Assembly (NCBI GenBank): GCA_025964695.1
Contig: JAOPYK010000231.1
Span: 24,442 to 88,441 of the forward strand
Direction of reading: 5' to 3'
DNA: 64,000 bases
From: Streptosporangiaceae bacterium
GTDB lineage: Bacteria > Actinomycetota > Actinomycetes > Streptosporangiales > Streptosporangiaceae
The notes beneath the pieces were generated by a model that was not told the DNA's origin, made no database searches, and saw only the letters and a program-made list of their open reading frames with translations. Positions 52,703-63,666 of this stretch are shown in pieces. Each line of letters starts with the position of its first letter. The stretch's first letter is position 1. The position numbers were made by a program, and so were the translations under genes.

Positions 52703-52957
52703 GTGAGGATCGTCAGTCCCCCCGACCGCAAGGGCCCGCGCCTGCGCTGGCTGGGGCATCACCGTTCGCATCGCGTGGGCCGCCGGCGGCTATCTGGTCG
52801 GCACCGTCCAGTCGGTCTCCCACACCAACGGAAACGGTGCCCGGAGCGCCATCTGGCTGCTCAATCTGGCCGCCTTCATCGCGCCAAGGCCGCGCTGCGA
52901 GACCGCGCCCAGGCTGTGGCGTACGCCTTCCGGCATGGCTTCGCGTCCCTTGGGTAA
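52703..52957 (+). pseudogene. frameshifted remnant of a small membrane-type gene
   Basis: Three reading frames in succession give a plausible single protein: from GTG 52703 RIVSPPDRKGPRLRWLG; after one extra base at 52757, ITVRIAWAAGGYLVGTVQSV and ARSAIWLLNLAAFIA; and after a second shift near 52885, KAALRDRAQAVAYAFRHGFASLG with a stop at 52957. Each block is protein-like in composition and the joins need only one- and two-base changes. No conserved family is recognised. If the shifts are sequencing errors the gene would be about 85 residues. The remainder of 52579-53098 (520 bp) shows no other gene. Confidence 0.4.
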
Positions 52958-53098
52958 CGGCGGCCGCCCACGGGCCCGGGAGCGGGCAAGAGCGCGAATG
53001 GAACGGGTCAAACGAGCGAGGCCACGGACCGGCGCCGTCATGATGTAGTCGCCCGGTCACCGTTCGGAGCGGGCCCCATGTCTTGGAGAGGACCCGGC

Positions 53099-53440
53099 GT
53101 GCAACGGACCAGAATGATGGCCGAGTATCTGCGGTCGTGCGCCCGGTGGCGGCTGGACCGGGCGGACGAACTGGACGGCGGCGGCAACGCGCGTTCGGCC
53201 CTCGGCCTGCTCGACGCGGCCGTGTACGCCGAAAACATGGCCGACAGCGAGCGGGTGGTCGTCCGGATGGTGGTCGCCGGGTGCTTCGCGCTGGGCCGGT
53301 TCAACCCGGGCGCGGAAGGCGAGTGGATCATCCGCTGCTGGCACTATGAGGACAGCGAGGGCGGCCCCCTCGACCTCTTCGGCGCCGTTGCCACGGCCGC
53401 GGAACACGGGCTGGTCCCGGCCCTGCGGATCCGCGCCTGA
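53099..53440 (+). CDS. small hypothetical protein
   Basis: A 113-residue protein with an amphipathic helical N-terminus (RMMAEYLRSCARWRLDRADEL), then NARSALGLLDAAVYAENMADSERVVVRMVVAGCFALGRFNPG and a C-terminal WIIRCWHYEDSEGGPLDLFGAV. No recognised domain. GTG at 53099 has GAGAGG seven bases upstream. Similar small helical proteins are common and unnamed in Streptosporangiales. It stands alone. Confidence 0.6.
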   Translation: MQRTRMMAEYLRSCARWRLDRADELDGGGNARSALGLLDAAVYAENMADSERVVVRMVVAGCFALGRFNPGAEGEWIIRCWHYEDSEGGPLDLFGAVATAAEHGLVPALRIRA

Positions 53441-53511
53441 CCTCGGTCCCGTGACCGTTCGTGACCGTTCCGGCCGTGACCGTCTGCCCGTGAACGTCCG
53501 TCATGTGGCCG

Positions 53512-54087
53512 TCAGAAGGGGTCGCTGCCGGGCTTCCACTTGATACCGCATCCCAGGCTGGGGATATGCGGTTCGGGGACGGGCTCGCCCGCCAGCACCC
53601 GGTCGATCGCCGCCCTCAGGGTCGTGCCGTCCGCGGGCAGATCGTTGTTCGGCCGGGCGGCGTCGAACTCGCCCCGGTAGGCGAGCCGCCGTTCCGCGTC
53701 GTAGAGGAAGAAATCCGGGGTGCAGGCCGCCCTGTACGCCTGCGCCACCTGCTGAGTCTCGTCGATCACGTACGGGAACGTGAACCCGGCGCGCTCGGCC
53801 TGCTCGGCCAGGCGGGCAGCGGCGTCATCGGGATAGTTCACGATGTCGTTGCTGCTGATCGCGACGGTGGCGAGCCCCCGCTCCTGGTACGACGTGATCA
53901 CCGAGCCGAGGCCGGCCTCGATGCGCCGTACATAGGGGCAGTGGTTCGACAGGAAGATCACCAGCAGGGCCGGCGCGCCGTCGAAATCGCTCAGCGACAC
54001 CTTGCGGCCGTCGATGGACGGCAGTGAGAACTCGGGTGCACGGGTCCCCAGGGGGACCATGAACGAGTTGATCGCCATAGGGGTCAT
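53512..54087 (-). CDS. redoxin / thioredoxin family protein
   Basis: A 191-residue AhpC/TSA-like protein. It has APEFSLPSIDGRKVSLSDFDG, then LVIFLSNHCPYVRRIEAG, in which a single Cys replaces the CxxC of thioredoxin, TVAISSNDIVNYPDDA, and the strand FPYVIDETQQVAQAYRAACTPDFFLYD. It resembles the thioredoxin-family proteins with one peroxidatic-like Cys and probably reduces or senses peroxides, but the activity is not shown. No signal peptide is visible. Confidence 0.85.
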   Translation of the reverse strand: MTPMAINSFMVPLGTRAPEFSLPSIDGRKVSLSDFDGAPALLVIFLSNHCPYVRRIEAGLGSVITSYQERGLATVAISSNDIVNYPDDAAARLAEQAERAGFTFPYVIDETQQVAQAYRAACTPDFFLYDAERRLAYRGEFDAARPNNDLPADGTTLRAAIDRVLAGEPVPEPHIPSLGCGIKWKPGSDPF

Positions 54088-54202
54088 TCTGCCCGGCGTC
54101 CATCCGGTGCCCGCGAGCGCATCCGGTGCATGAACCCCTATTCCGGGGGCAAGGGGATGGATGACATTTATCTCCCATATCTACCCATGGGGAGGAACCG
54201 CG

Positions 54203-54706
54203 GTGAAGTACCTCGTACGGGAGCGGATCTTCGGGATCGGCGACGACTTCTGGATCGAGGACGAGACCGGGCAACGGGTCTTCTTCGTGGACGGCAAGGT
54301 GCTCCGCCTGCACCAGACCTTCGAGCTCAAGACCGGGGACGGCCAGGTCGCCGCAAAGATCCACAAAAAGGCGATCAGTCTGCGCGACACGATGGTGGTC
54401 GAACGTGATGGCGACCGGCTGGCCACGGTGCGCAAGAAGCTCATCAGCCCGTTCCGGGACCGGTTCACCGTCGAACTGGCCGATGGCCAGGAATGGTCCA
54501 TCAAGGGAAACATCCTCGACAAGGAGTACGAGATAGAGGACGAGCGAGGATCGCTCGCCGAGATCTCCCGCAAGTGGTTCCGGATCCGGGACACCTACGC
54601 CGTCGAGGTCGCCCCCGACGCCGTCGATGTCGCTCTCGTGCTCGCCGTGGCCGTCTGCGTGGACGCGCTGGCCCACCACGACGAAGACGGCAAGGGGGAC
54701 GACTGA
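54203..54706 (+). CDS. LURP-one-related (scramblase-like) protein
   Basis: A 167-residue protein with the LURP-one/Tubby-like beta barrel. The start KYLVRERIFGIGDDFWIEDETG and the repeats VFFVDGKVLRLHQTFEL, IHKKAISLRDTMVVERDG, KGNILDKEYEIEDERG, AEISRKWFRIRDTYAVEVA are characteristic. The C-terminal helix ends in an acidic tail. GTG at 54203 has GGGGAGG seven bases upstream, settling the start. The related YxjI protein is of unknown function in bacteria. Its stop overlaps the start region of the PAP2 gene. Confidence 0.88.
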   Translation: MKYLVRERIFGIGDDFWIEDETGQRVFFVDGKVLRLHQTFELKTGDGQVAAKIHKKAISLRDTMVVERDGDRLATVRKKLISPFRDRFTVELADGQEWSIKGNILDKEYEIEDERGSLAEISRKWFRIRDTYAVEVAPDAVDVALVLAVAVCVDALAHHDEDGKGDD

Positions 54707-55395
54707 CCACCGCTCACCGCCCGGTCTTGTCCGGGCAGACGTCGCACAGGGTTCCGTGGGCCACGGTGTACGTGCCGGCGGCGGCCCTGGTGGTGATCGT
54801 CACGGCCGATGTCCTGCTGCACGGCCCGCTCACCCATCTCGACCACGTCGTGCACCGCTTCGACGTCGCCCATGTGCAGGGCCTCCGGGCGCTGGAGGCC
54901 GAGACGCTTGCGGCGATCGGCCAGCGCTGGGTGCTGTTGTGCCTGATCGTCCCGCTGGCCGTCGTCGCGCGCCGCCGCACCCGGTCCTGGCGGTATCCGG
55001 TGCTGAGCGCCCTCATCGTGGCCGTGCTGTCGCTGCTGCAGACACTGCTCAAGTCGCTGATCCCGCGGACCTACCCGGTCGGCGGCAAGGATCTGCTGTT
55101 CGATCATGGTGACGCCTATCCCTCCGGGCACACGCTCAACGCGCTCGTGCTGGTCTGGGTGGCTCTGGAAGTGCTCGTCGTGGCCTTCCCGGCCATGGCC
55201 GTACGGCTGCCGCCTTCGCGCCGCCATGTGATCGCCCTGGCCGCCGGAGTGGTCACGGGCATCGGCCTGACCCTCGCCGACTACCACTGGTTCACCGACG
55301 TCCTGGCCAGCTGGGGGATCGGCCCCATCCTCCTGGCCCTGCTCATCGCCGCCCGCCCCTTCGACCGCGAGCCCCCTGACACGGCGCTCCTCTGA
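54703..55395 (+). CDS. PAP2 family phosphatase
   Basis: A membrane phosphatase of about 230 residues. The active-site motifs are KSLIPRTYP (motif 1, a KxxxxxRP variant), YPSGHTLNA (motif 2) and DYHWFTDVLASW (motif 3, HxxxD). Five or six hydrophobic helices are visible (VYVPAAALVVIVTADVLL, WVLLCLIVPLAVVA, VLSALIVAVLSLLQTLL, LVLVWVALEVLVVA, LALLIAA). It should remove phosphate from a lipid such as undecaprenyl diphosphate or phosphatidate. The start is uncertain: CTG 54703 overlaps the LURP-one stop, and no ATG or GTG with a ribosome binding site is near. Confidence 0.85.
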   Translation: MTTAHRPVLSGQTSHRVPWATVYVPAAALVVIVTADVLLHGPLTHLDHVVHRFDVAHVQGLRALEAETLAAIGQRWVLLCLIVPLAVVARRRTRSWRYPVLSALIVAVLSLLQTLLKSLIPRTYPVGGKDLLFDHGDAYPSGHTLNALVLVWVALEVLVVAFPAMAVRLPPSRRHVIALAAGVVTGIGLTLADYHWFTDVLASWGIGPILLALLIAARPFDREPPDTALL

Positions 55396-55594
55396 CCGCG
55401 CCGCCCTTCAACCATCCATCGCTGTCGGACATGGATCCGATGAGCTGACCAGAGTGCTTCCGGTTCATCGCGACCGTGGGCAGGTCAGTGCCGAGTCCAC
55501 CCGAGCCGCGGTCGCACGGGCGATGAACTCACGGGAACCGGCGAACTCCTCCGGGTTCATGCTCAGCCGCACGTCGCCACAGCCCGTGTCCAGG

Positions 55595-58111
<2,517 letters not shown>

Positions 58112-58202
58112 GTGCCTATTCTGACCGGTCCTGCGGACAGATTCGTACGGCACGCGCCGGGTCGTACGATCACGGATGCGGTCACCCACCCTGAGGAGAG
58201 CC

Positions 58203-59366
58203 ATGAGCACGCTCGCCGACTTCCAGAACGAGATCTACCTCAACGGGCTCGCAGACCAGCGGCCCTCGTTGCCCACCGACCTCACCAGGCTGGAGGGGCT
58301 CGCCGAACGCACCCTGTCCGCCGAGGCGTACGGCTACGTCGCCGGCTCGGCGGGAGCCGAGGCGACGGCGCGCGCCAACAGGGCCGCGTTCGAACGTTGG
58401 CGGATCGTGCCCAGGATGTTGCGGGACGTGTCCATACGGGATCTGTCGGTGGAGCTCTTCGGGACCACACTGCCCGCGCCCGTGCTGCTCGCCCCGATCG
58501 GGGTCCAGTCCATCCTGCATCCCGACGGTGAGCTGGCCGTGGCCCGCGCGGCGGCCTCCGTCGGCCTGCCGATGGTGCTGAGCACCGCCGCCTCGTACAC
58601 GATCGAGCAGGTCGCCGGGGCCGGTGGCGTGGGGCCGCGCTGGTACCAGCTGTACTGGCCCAGGGATCACGACCTGGCCGTCAGCTTCCTCGAGCGGGCC
58701 AGGGCCGCCGGCTACACGACGCTGGTGGTCACCCTGGACACCGTCACCCTTGCCTGGCGCCCCCGCGACCTCGACGCCGCCTACCTGCCGTTCCTGCGGG
58801 GCATCGGCACGGCCAACTACTTCTCCGATCCGGTGTTCCAGAAGGCGATCGGCGGACCCGTCACGGCGGAGAACCGGACCGCGGCGATCATGCACTGGGT
58901 GGCCAATTTCAGCAACCCGAGCCTGACCTGGGACGACCTGACCTTCCTGCGCGAGCACTGGGACGGGCCGATCCTCGTCAAGGGGGTCCAGCACCCCGAC
59001 GACGCCCGCCGGGCGGTGGACATGGGCATGGACGGGGTCGTCGTCTCCAACCACGGCGGCCGTCAGGTGGACGGGGCCGTCGGCTCACTGGACGCCCTCC
59101 CCGGCGTCGTCGCGGCCGTCGGCGATCGGACCACGGTGCTGTTCGACAGTGGTATCCGTACCGGCGCCGACGTGGTCAAGGCCCTCGCGCTGGGCGCCCG
59201 CGCCGTACTCCTGGCGCGTCCCTACGCGTACGGGCTCGGACTGGCGGGCGAGGCGGGCGTACGGCACGTATTGCGCTGCCTGCTGGCCGAGACGGAGCTC
59301 ACCATGACCCTCGCGGGCTTCACCCGGCCGGGCGAGCTGACGCCGGAGGCGCTCCAGCGGCTGTGA
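58203..59366 (+). CDS. FMN-dependent alpha-hydroxy-acid oxidizing protein (lactate 2-monooxygenase-like)
   Basis: A 387-residue TIM-barrel flavoenzyme. FMN-binding and active-site elements are APIGVQSILHPDGELAVARA, STAASYTIEQVA, YQLYWPRDHDLAVSFLERA, LVVTLDTVTLAWRPRDL, ILVKGVQHPDDA, VVSNHGGRQVDGA (catalytic His-Arg) and FDSGIRTGADVVKALALGA. The insertion after the Leu-Arg loop and the N-terminus STLADFQNEIYLNGLA point to lactate 2-monooxygenase more than to glycolate oxidase. The substrate could also be another 2-hydroxy acid. ATG 58203 has GAGGAGAG upstream. It is divergent from parC. Confidence 0.9.
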   Translation: MSTLADFQNEIYLNGLADQRPSLPTDLTRLEGLAERTLSAEAYGYVAGSAGAEATARANRAAFERWRIVPRMLRDVSIRDLSVELFGTTLPAPVLLAPIGVQSILHPDGELAVARAAASVGLPMVLSTAASYTIEQVAGAGGVGPRWYQLYWPRDHDLAVSFLERARAAGYTTLVVTLDTVTLAWRPRDLDAAYLPFLRGIGTANYFSDPVFQKAIGGPVTAENRTAAIMHWVANFSNPSLTWDDLTFLREHWDGPILVKGVQHPDDARRAVDMGMDGVVVSNHGGRQVDGAVGSLDALPGVVAAVGDRTTVLFDSGIRTGADVVKALALGARAVLLARPYAYGLGLAGEAGVRHVLRCLLAETELTMTLAGFTRPGELTPEALQRL

Positions 59367-59468
59367 CCCACCCGTGACATCTGTCATGGGTGACCCCTGC
59401 GAACCTCACCGGAGGGTCCTGACGGGCGGCACTGCCGGATCTCCCGCGCAGCCGGAAGTCTTGATGCC

Positions 59469-60134
59469 ATGAACAGGGTTATCGAGGTACGTGATCTGTA
59501 CGTCACCTTCGGCCGGCCCAGCGGCACCGTCGAGGCCGTCCGAGGGGTTTCGTTCACCGTCGCCCGGGGTCGGGTCCATGCTCTGCTCGGCCGGTTCGGC
59601 GCGGGCAAGACCACCGTGCTGGAGGTCGTCTCCGGCCATCGCCGCCCCACCGCCGGCGCCGTACGGGTGCGGGGCGTGGACCCCTACGCCCAGCCAGAGG
59701 CGGTACGGACCGGCACCGTATGGCGTGAGGGCGGCCTGTTCCCCGGGCTCACCGTGGCCGAGGTCGTCGACACCTGGCGGCGCTGGACCCTCGACCCGAT
59801 CACCCGGCATGAGGCTCTGTGGCAGGTGGGACTCGGTGCCCGGTCCACGGCCCGCTTCGAGGAGCTGTCCGCCGGGGAGCGGCGCCGGCTCGACCTCGCA
59901 CTCGCCCTCGTGGGCCGCTCCGACGTGCTGTTCCTGGACGAGCCGATGACCGGGCTGGACGCGGAGGCCCGCCGCCAGGTGTGGGTGACTCTGCGATCGC
60001 TCGCCGGGCGCGGTGTGGCCATCCTGATGACCACCGGCGATCCGGATGACGCCCGTCTCGCCGACCAGTTCGCGATCATGAGCTCGGGGCGGATGCTCGA
60101 TCCCGGAGCCCAGCCGAGGCTCCGCGCGGCGTGA
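59469..60134 (+). CDS. ABC transporter ATP-binding protein without a permease nearby
   Basis: A 221-residue ATPase. Walker A is GRFGAGKTT (Phe where Pro/Asn is usual), the signature is LSAGERRRLDLA, Walker B is LFLDEPMTGLD, and the H-loop His is replaced (LMTTGDPDDA), so ATP hydrolysis may be altered. GHRRPTAGAVRVRGVDP and LFPGLTVAEVV are typical of the exporter ATPases with a two-component pair downstream. No transmembrane partner exists in the surrounding 2 kb on either side. It lies 55 bp upstream of the kinase gene. Confidence 0.85.
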   Translation: MNRVIEVRDLYVTFGRPSGTVEAVRGVSFTVARGRVHALLGRFGAGKTTVLEVVSGHRRPTAGAVRVRGVDPYAQPEAVRTGTVWREGGLFPGLTVAEVVDTWRRWTLDPITRHEALWQVGLGARSTARFEELSAGERRRLDLALALVGRSDVLFLDEPMTGLDAEARRQVWVTLRSLAGRGVAILMTTGDPDDARLADQFAIMSSGRMLDPGAQPRLRAA

Positions 60135-60189
60135 CGGACCGCATACGCTGGGGGTCTCCCGTCCCCTCACCGTAGATTAGGTCCCCAGT

Positions 60190-61341
60190 TTGGAGCCGAC
60201 CGTTCTCCGCGTCCCGCGCGGCCCCCGGGTGCCCAGCTTGCGGGTCCTGGCGACGTACGTCGTGCTGCTGACGACTTTCACGCTCGGGTCGCTGCTCGGC
60301 AGCCAGCTCTACGGGCAGATCCATGCCTCTGGCCGCGATCTCGGGCATATCGCGGTGGGTGCGGTCGCCACGGCCGTGGTGCTCGCCGTCTATCCGCGGC
60401 TGCTCTGGGTCGCGCTCATGCGCCGGGTCGGTAAGCGGCACCGAGCGGCCCTGATCGCCCTGGTCCTGGTCTGCTTCGGGCTCGTGATGATCCTGGGCCA
60501 GCAGTGGGCCATGGCGCTGACCGCCCCCGCCGGGCTGTTCGCCGTGCTCTTCACCGCTCGTACCGGCTCGGTGGCCGCGGCGGCCATGGCGCTCGCCGCG
60601 GTGACCTTCGGGCTGATCAAGGACTGGCCGTTGATTCCCACGCTCTTCGTGGGCGGATACATCCTGGCGACCACGTTCTCGGGAGCGGTGACGGTCTGGT
60701 TCTGCCATGTCGTGGAGGAGCTCCGGCAGGCGCGGGCGGAGCTGGCCGGGGCCGCGGTGGGCGAGGAGCGGCTGCGGTTCGCCCGGGACCTGCACGACGT
60801 GCTCGGGCACAGCCTGCAGGCCGTGGCGCTGCGAGCAGAGCTCGCGGAGCGCATGATCGACCGTGATCCGGGCCGGGTGGCCAAGGAGCTCGTCGAGATC
60901 CAGGGAATCGCGCGGGGAGCCGTCAAGGACGTCCGCGAGATCGTACGCGGATACCGGGCCACGTCCCTGCGGACCGAGCTGGCCGGGATGACGGCCGTCC
61001 TGCACGCGGCGGGCATCCGCTGCGAGACCCCGGTGATCCCGCCGGACCTGCCCGTCCACGTGCACGAGGCCTTCGGATGGGTGGCCCGCGAGTCGGTCAC
61101 CAACGTGCTCCGGCACAGCACCGCCACCTGGTGCCTGCTCACCGTCTGGTCCGACGACGGGCGCGTGCATCTGGAGATCGCCAACGACGGGGCCGGCCGC
61201 CTGCACGGGGGAGCGCCGGGAAGCGGGCTGGCCGGGCTGACCGAACGCATCGAGAAGGTCGGCGGACGGTTCACGGCCGCCTCGGTGGGCGACGGGACCT
61301 TCCGGGTGGCCGCCGAAGTCCCACTGGAGGTGTCCGCATGA
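60190..61341 (+). CDS. sensor histidine kinase, DesK/HisKA_3 type
   Basis: A 383-residue kinase. Residues 1-180 contain about six hydrophobic helices (VLATYVVLLTTFTLGSLL, ALIALVLVCFGLVMI, AAAAMALAAVTFGLI and so on) as sensor. The HisKA_3 dimerisation segment RFARDLHDVLGHSLQAVALRAELAE has phosphoacceptor His202. The ATPase part has VARESVTNVLRHSTA (N box), IANDGAG (G1) and GSGLAGLTERIEKVGG (G2). TTG 60190 is the assumed start and could be later, as there is no ribosome binding site. It overlaps the regulator gene by four bases. Confidence 0.9.
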   Translation: MEPTVLRVPRGPRVPSLRVLATYVVLLTTFTLGSLLGSQLYGQIHASGRDLGHIAVGAVATAVVLAVYPRLLWVALMRRVGKRHRAALIALVLVCFGLVMILGQQWAMALTAPAGLFAVLFTARTGSVAAAAMALAAVTFGLIKDWPLIPTLFVGGYILATTFSGAVTVWFCHVVEELRQARAELAGAAVGEERLRFARDLHDVLGHSLQAVALRAELAERMIDRDPGRVAKELVEIQGIARGAVKDVREIVRGYRATSLRTELAGMTAVLHAAGIRCETPVIPPDLPVHVHEAFGWVARESVTNVLRHSTATWCLLTVWSDDGRVHLEIANDGAGRLHGGAPGSGLAGLTERIEKVGGRFTAASVGDGTFRVAAEVPLEVSA

Positions 61342-61943
61342 TCCGAGTGCTGCTGGCCGACGACCACCTCCTCATCAGGGAGGCGCTGGTGCTGCTGCTC
61401 GATACCGAGGACGACATCGAGGTGGTCGCCGACGTGGGACGCGGAGACCACGCGGTCGAGAAGGCCCTCGCCCTCAAGCCCGACGTGACCGTGCTCGACA
61501 TCGACATGCCGGGAATGGACGGCCTGGCGGTGGCACAGCACCTCTCCAAGGAGCTTCCCGGCACCCGGTTGGTGATCGTCACCGGTCATGGCCGGCCCGG
61601 CAACCTGCGTCAGGCCATGGCGGCCGGCGTCCGCGGGTTCCTCGGCAAGGACACCCCGGGTGCCCGGCTCGCCCAGGTGATCCGGCAGGTGTACGAGGGC
61701 GCCCGTTACATCGACCCGCAACTGGCCGCCGATGCCCTGGCCGCCGACGAGTGCCCGCTCACCCCCCGGGAACTGGAGACGCTCAGAGCGGCGGCCGACG
61801 GCTCACCGGTCTCCAGGATCGCCCGAGGTCTCGGACTGTCCGAGGGGACCGTCCGTAACTACCTCTCGGCGGCCGTGACCAAGCTCGGCGTCGACAACCG
61901 GCACGCCGCCGTCAAGGCCGCCCGCGACCTCGGCTGGCTCTGA
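61338..61943 (+). CDS. LuxR-family response regulator (NarL type)
   Basis: A 201-residue regulator. The receiver domain has acidic residues ADDH (residues 7-10), phosphoacceptor Asp54 in TVLDIDMPGM, and the switch Thr (IVTGHGRPG) and Lys (FLGKDTPG). The C-terminal LuxR HTH is CPLTPRELETLRAAADGSPVSRIARGLGLSEGTVRNYLSAAVTKLGV. The ATG overlaps the kinase stop. It is the cognate partner of the kinase and probably controls the ABC ATPase gene or a distant permease. It ends 12 bp from the convergent phospholipase gene. Confidence 0.95.
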   Translation: MIRVLLADDHLLIREALVLLLDTEDDIEVVADVGRGDHAVEKALALKPDVTVLDIDMPGMDGLAVAQHLSKELPGTRLVIVTGHGRPGNLRQAMAAGVRGFLGKDTPGARLAQVIRQVYEGARYIDPQLAADALAADECPLTPRELETLRAAADGSPVSRIARGLGLSEGTVRNYLSAAVTKLGVDNRHAAVKAARDLGWL

Positions 61944-61955
61944 CCCCCCGCGGCG

Positions 61956-63368
61956 TCAGTCCTGCTCGAGGATGACCGCTGGGGTGTCGTCCTGCGGGTT
62001 GAGGACCATACGGGCGGCGGAGCGGTTGAGACAGGTGGTCCGGCCCATCTGCCGCGTGCATGGCGCGGCGGCCGCGACCCGCTTGAAGTTGGCGATGTAC
62101 GCGGGTTCCAGCCGGCCGCCGGCGAACAGCTGCAGGGTCGTCTCGTCGAAGGTACGCAGAGCGGTCTTGGTGAAGTTGTGGCTGCCCGTCCACACCACCC
62201 TGGCGTCGGCCTTGTTGTTGTACTTGCCCTCGACGATCAGATACTTCGAGTGCACGTAGTCGTGCTTCAGGTCGGGGAAGATGTGCACCTTGACGCCGCC
62301 GTGCTTGGCGCCGGAGGGGTTGGTCATGATGCCCAGCACCGTGGCGTCGTAGGCATCACGGGTCATGGCCACCTCGACGTCACAGCCGGCGTTGTCCAGC
62401 GACCACAGTTTGCGCGCGATGTTCGGGCGGCTCCACCAGGCGACCGCGGCGCGGACGATCGTGTGGTGGCTGCCGGGTGTGCCGAGCGTGCGATTGCCGG
62501 TGCAGGAGACCTTGCTGAGGAAGTTCGCGACCACGTCCGTTCGCGAGTCGATGTTACCCGCGGGGTCGTTGCCACTCTCGGGGAAGAAGTAGGCCCGGCC
62601 CAGCGAGCCGGCCTTCGGCTTGCGGTAGGAGTAGTAGTCGTTGCGCGGCACCTTGCGCTTGTGCGCCAGGTCGCTGTGGAAGCCCGCGTAGGCGTTGTAC
62701 GTCGTGACATCGCCGTTCATCGTGACGGCGTTGTTCCACGCGTACGGACCGCTGCCCAGGGTGAGATTCCCGGAGGTCACGTACGTGACGTTCGAGATCC
62801 CGCCGGTACGCGAGAACACCGCGAACTTCGTGTGGTTGATGGCCCTCTTGCTGCGGTCCCCGATGCAGGCGTGAGTCGTCAGGGTCTGGTTGGTCCCCGA
62901 CCCATGGATCTCATAGGGGCAGGTCACCAGCCACGAGGTCTTGCTGGTGTTGGTGCCGAGCCCCTTCTTGAGAATGTTGTACGCCTGGTTGGCCCTGGAC
63001 GGCTTGCCGTTGCCCGCGGGGAAAATGACCGAGGTGCCATCAGTGACCACTTGGACGTGGACCTTGCGCTTCGGGTCCTTCGCCGCGTCCACCAGCAGGT
63101 TGGCCTCTTGTGCCAGGGTGATGTCGTACATCGACAATTTGATCGTCGAACCCGCTGCGGCGTTGCGGACCAGCCGGTCGAACTCGTTGCTGACGGCGTA
63201 CTTGCGCGCCGGATCACTACTCGTGGGGTCGTTGAACACCACGCTCATGGAAACCGCGGCTGCCCGCCCTACCTGATTTCCAACCGAGGCCTGACCACTG
63301 GAGGGGAGACTGAAGACCGCCCCCACCATCACGACGGCGAGGGGTGCCCTCCGCAGTGAACTTCGCAA
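61956..63368 (-). CDS. secreted phospholipase D-like protein
   Basis: A protein of about 470 residues with an N-terminal signal (RSSLRRAPLAVVMVGAVFSLPSSGQA). The two PLD motifs are HTKFAVFSRTGG with N (first half) and VHSKYLIVEGKYNN (second half), each HxK with the D/N following. Other segments are WTGSHNFTKTALRTFDE and MTRDAYDATVLGIM. It should hydrolyse phosphodiester bonds outside the cell. The start at TTG 63368 follows AGAAGAG and gives a proper signal peptide; an upstream ATG sits inside a TATGCT -10-like element at 63416-63411, so it is unlikely to be translated. A Cys-rich region (CTRQMGRTTC) closes the protein. Confidence 0.85.
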   Translation of the reverse strand: MRSSLRRAPLAVVMVGAVFSLPSSGQASVGNQVGRAAAVSMSVVFNDPTSSDPARKYAVSNEFDRLVRNAAAGSTIKLSMYDITLAQEANLLVDAAKDPKRKVHVQVVTDGTSVIFPAGNGKPSRANQAYNILKKGLGTNTSKTSWLVTCPYEIHGSGTNQTLTTHACIGDRSKRAINHTKFAVFSRTGGISNVTYVTSGNLTLGSGPYAWNNAVTMNGDVTTYNAYAGFHSDLAHKRKVPRNDYYSYRKPKAGSLGRAYFFPESGNDPAGNIDSRTDVVANFLSKVSCTGNRTLGTPGSHHTIVRAAVAWWSRPNIARKLWSLDNAGCDVEVAMTRDAYDATVLGIMTNPSGAKHGGVKVHIFPDLKHDYVHSKYLIVEGKYNNKADARVVWTGSHNFTKTALRTFDETTLQLFAGGRLEPAYIANFKRVAAAAPCTRQMGRTTCLNRSAARMVLNPQDDTPAVILEQD

Positions 63369-63666
63369 CGTCGGCTCTTCTCTTCTCAAGGTATGGCGGG
63401 TGCGAGAGAGCATAGGGGAACGGGTTAACACCAGGGGGGACCCCGGTGAATTTGGTGGCATTTGCGTCGAGGCGCTCCGCTGTACAGCGGGCTCGGCCCT
63501 GCCGACCAGGTCGCCGCCGAGCTGGGGACGGACACGACCGGCGCTGCGTCAGGGCCCGCTGAAGGGGCAGTGCCGCCGCAGCTCCTGATCATCGTGGCGG
63601 CGGAAAGATATCCACAGGAGGGCGCTCTGGCGCCGGGTGTCCGCGGAGGCTGGTACCAAGGACACC

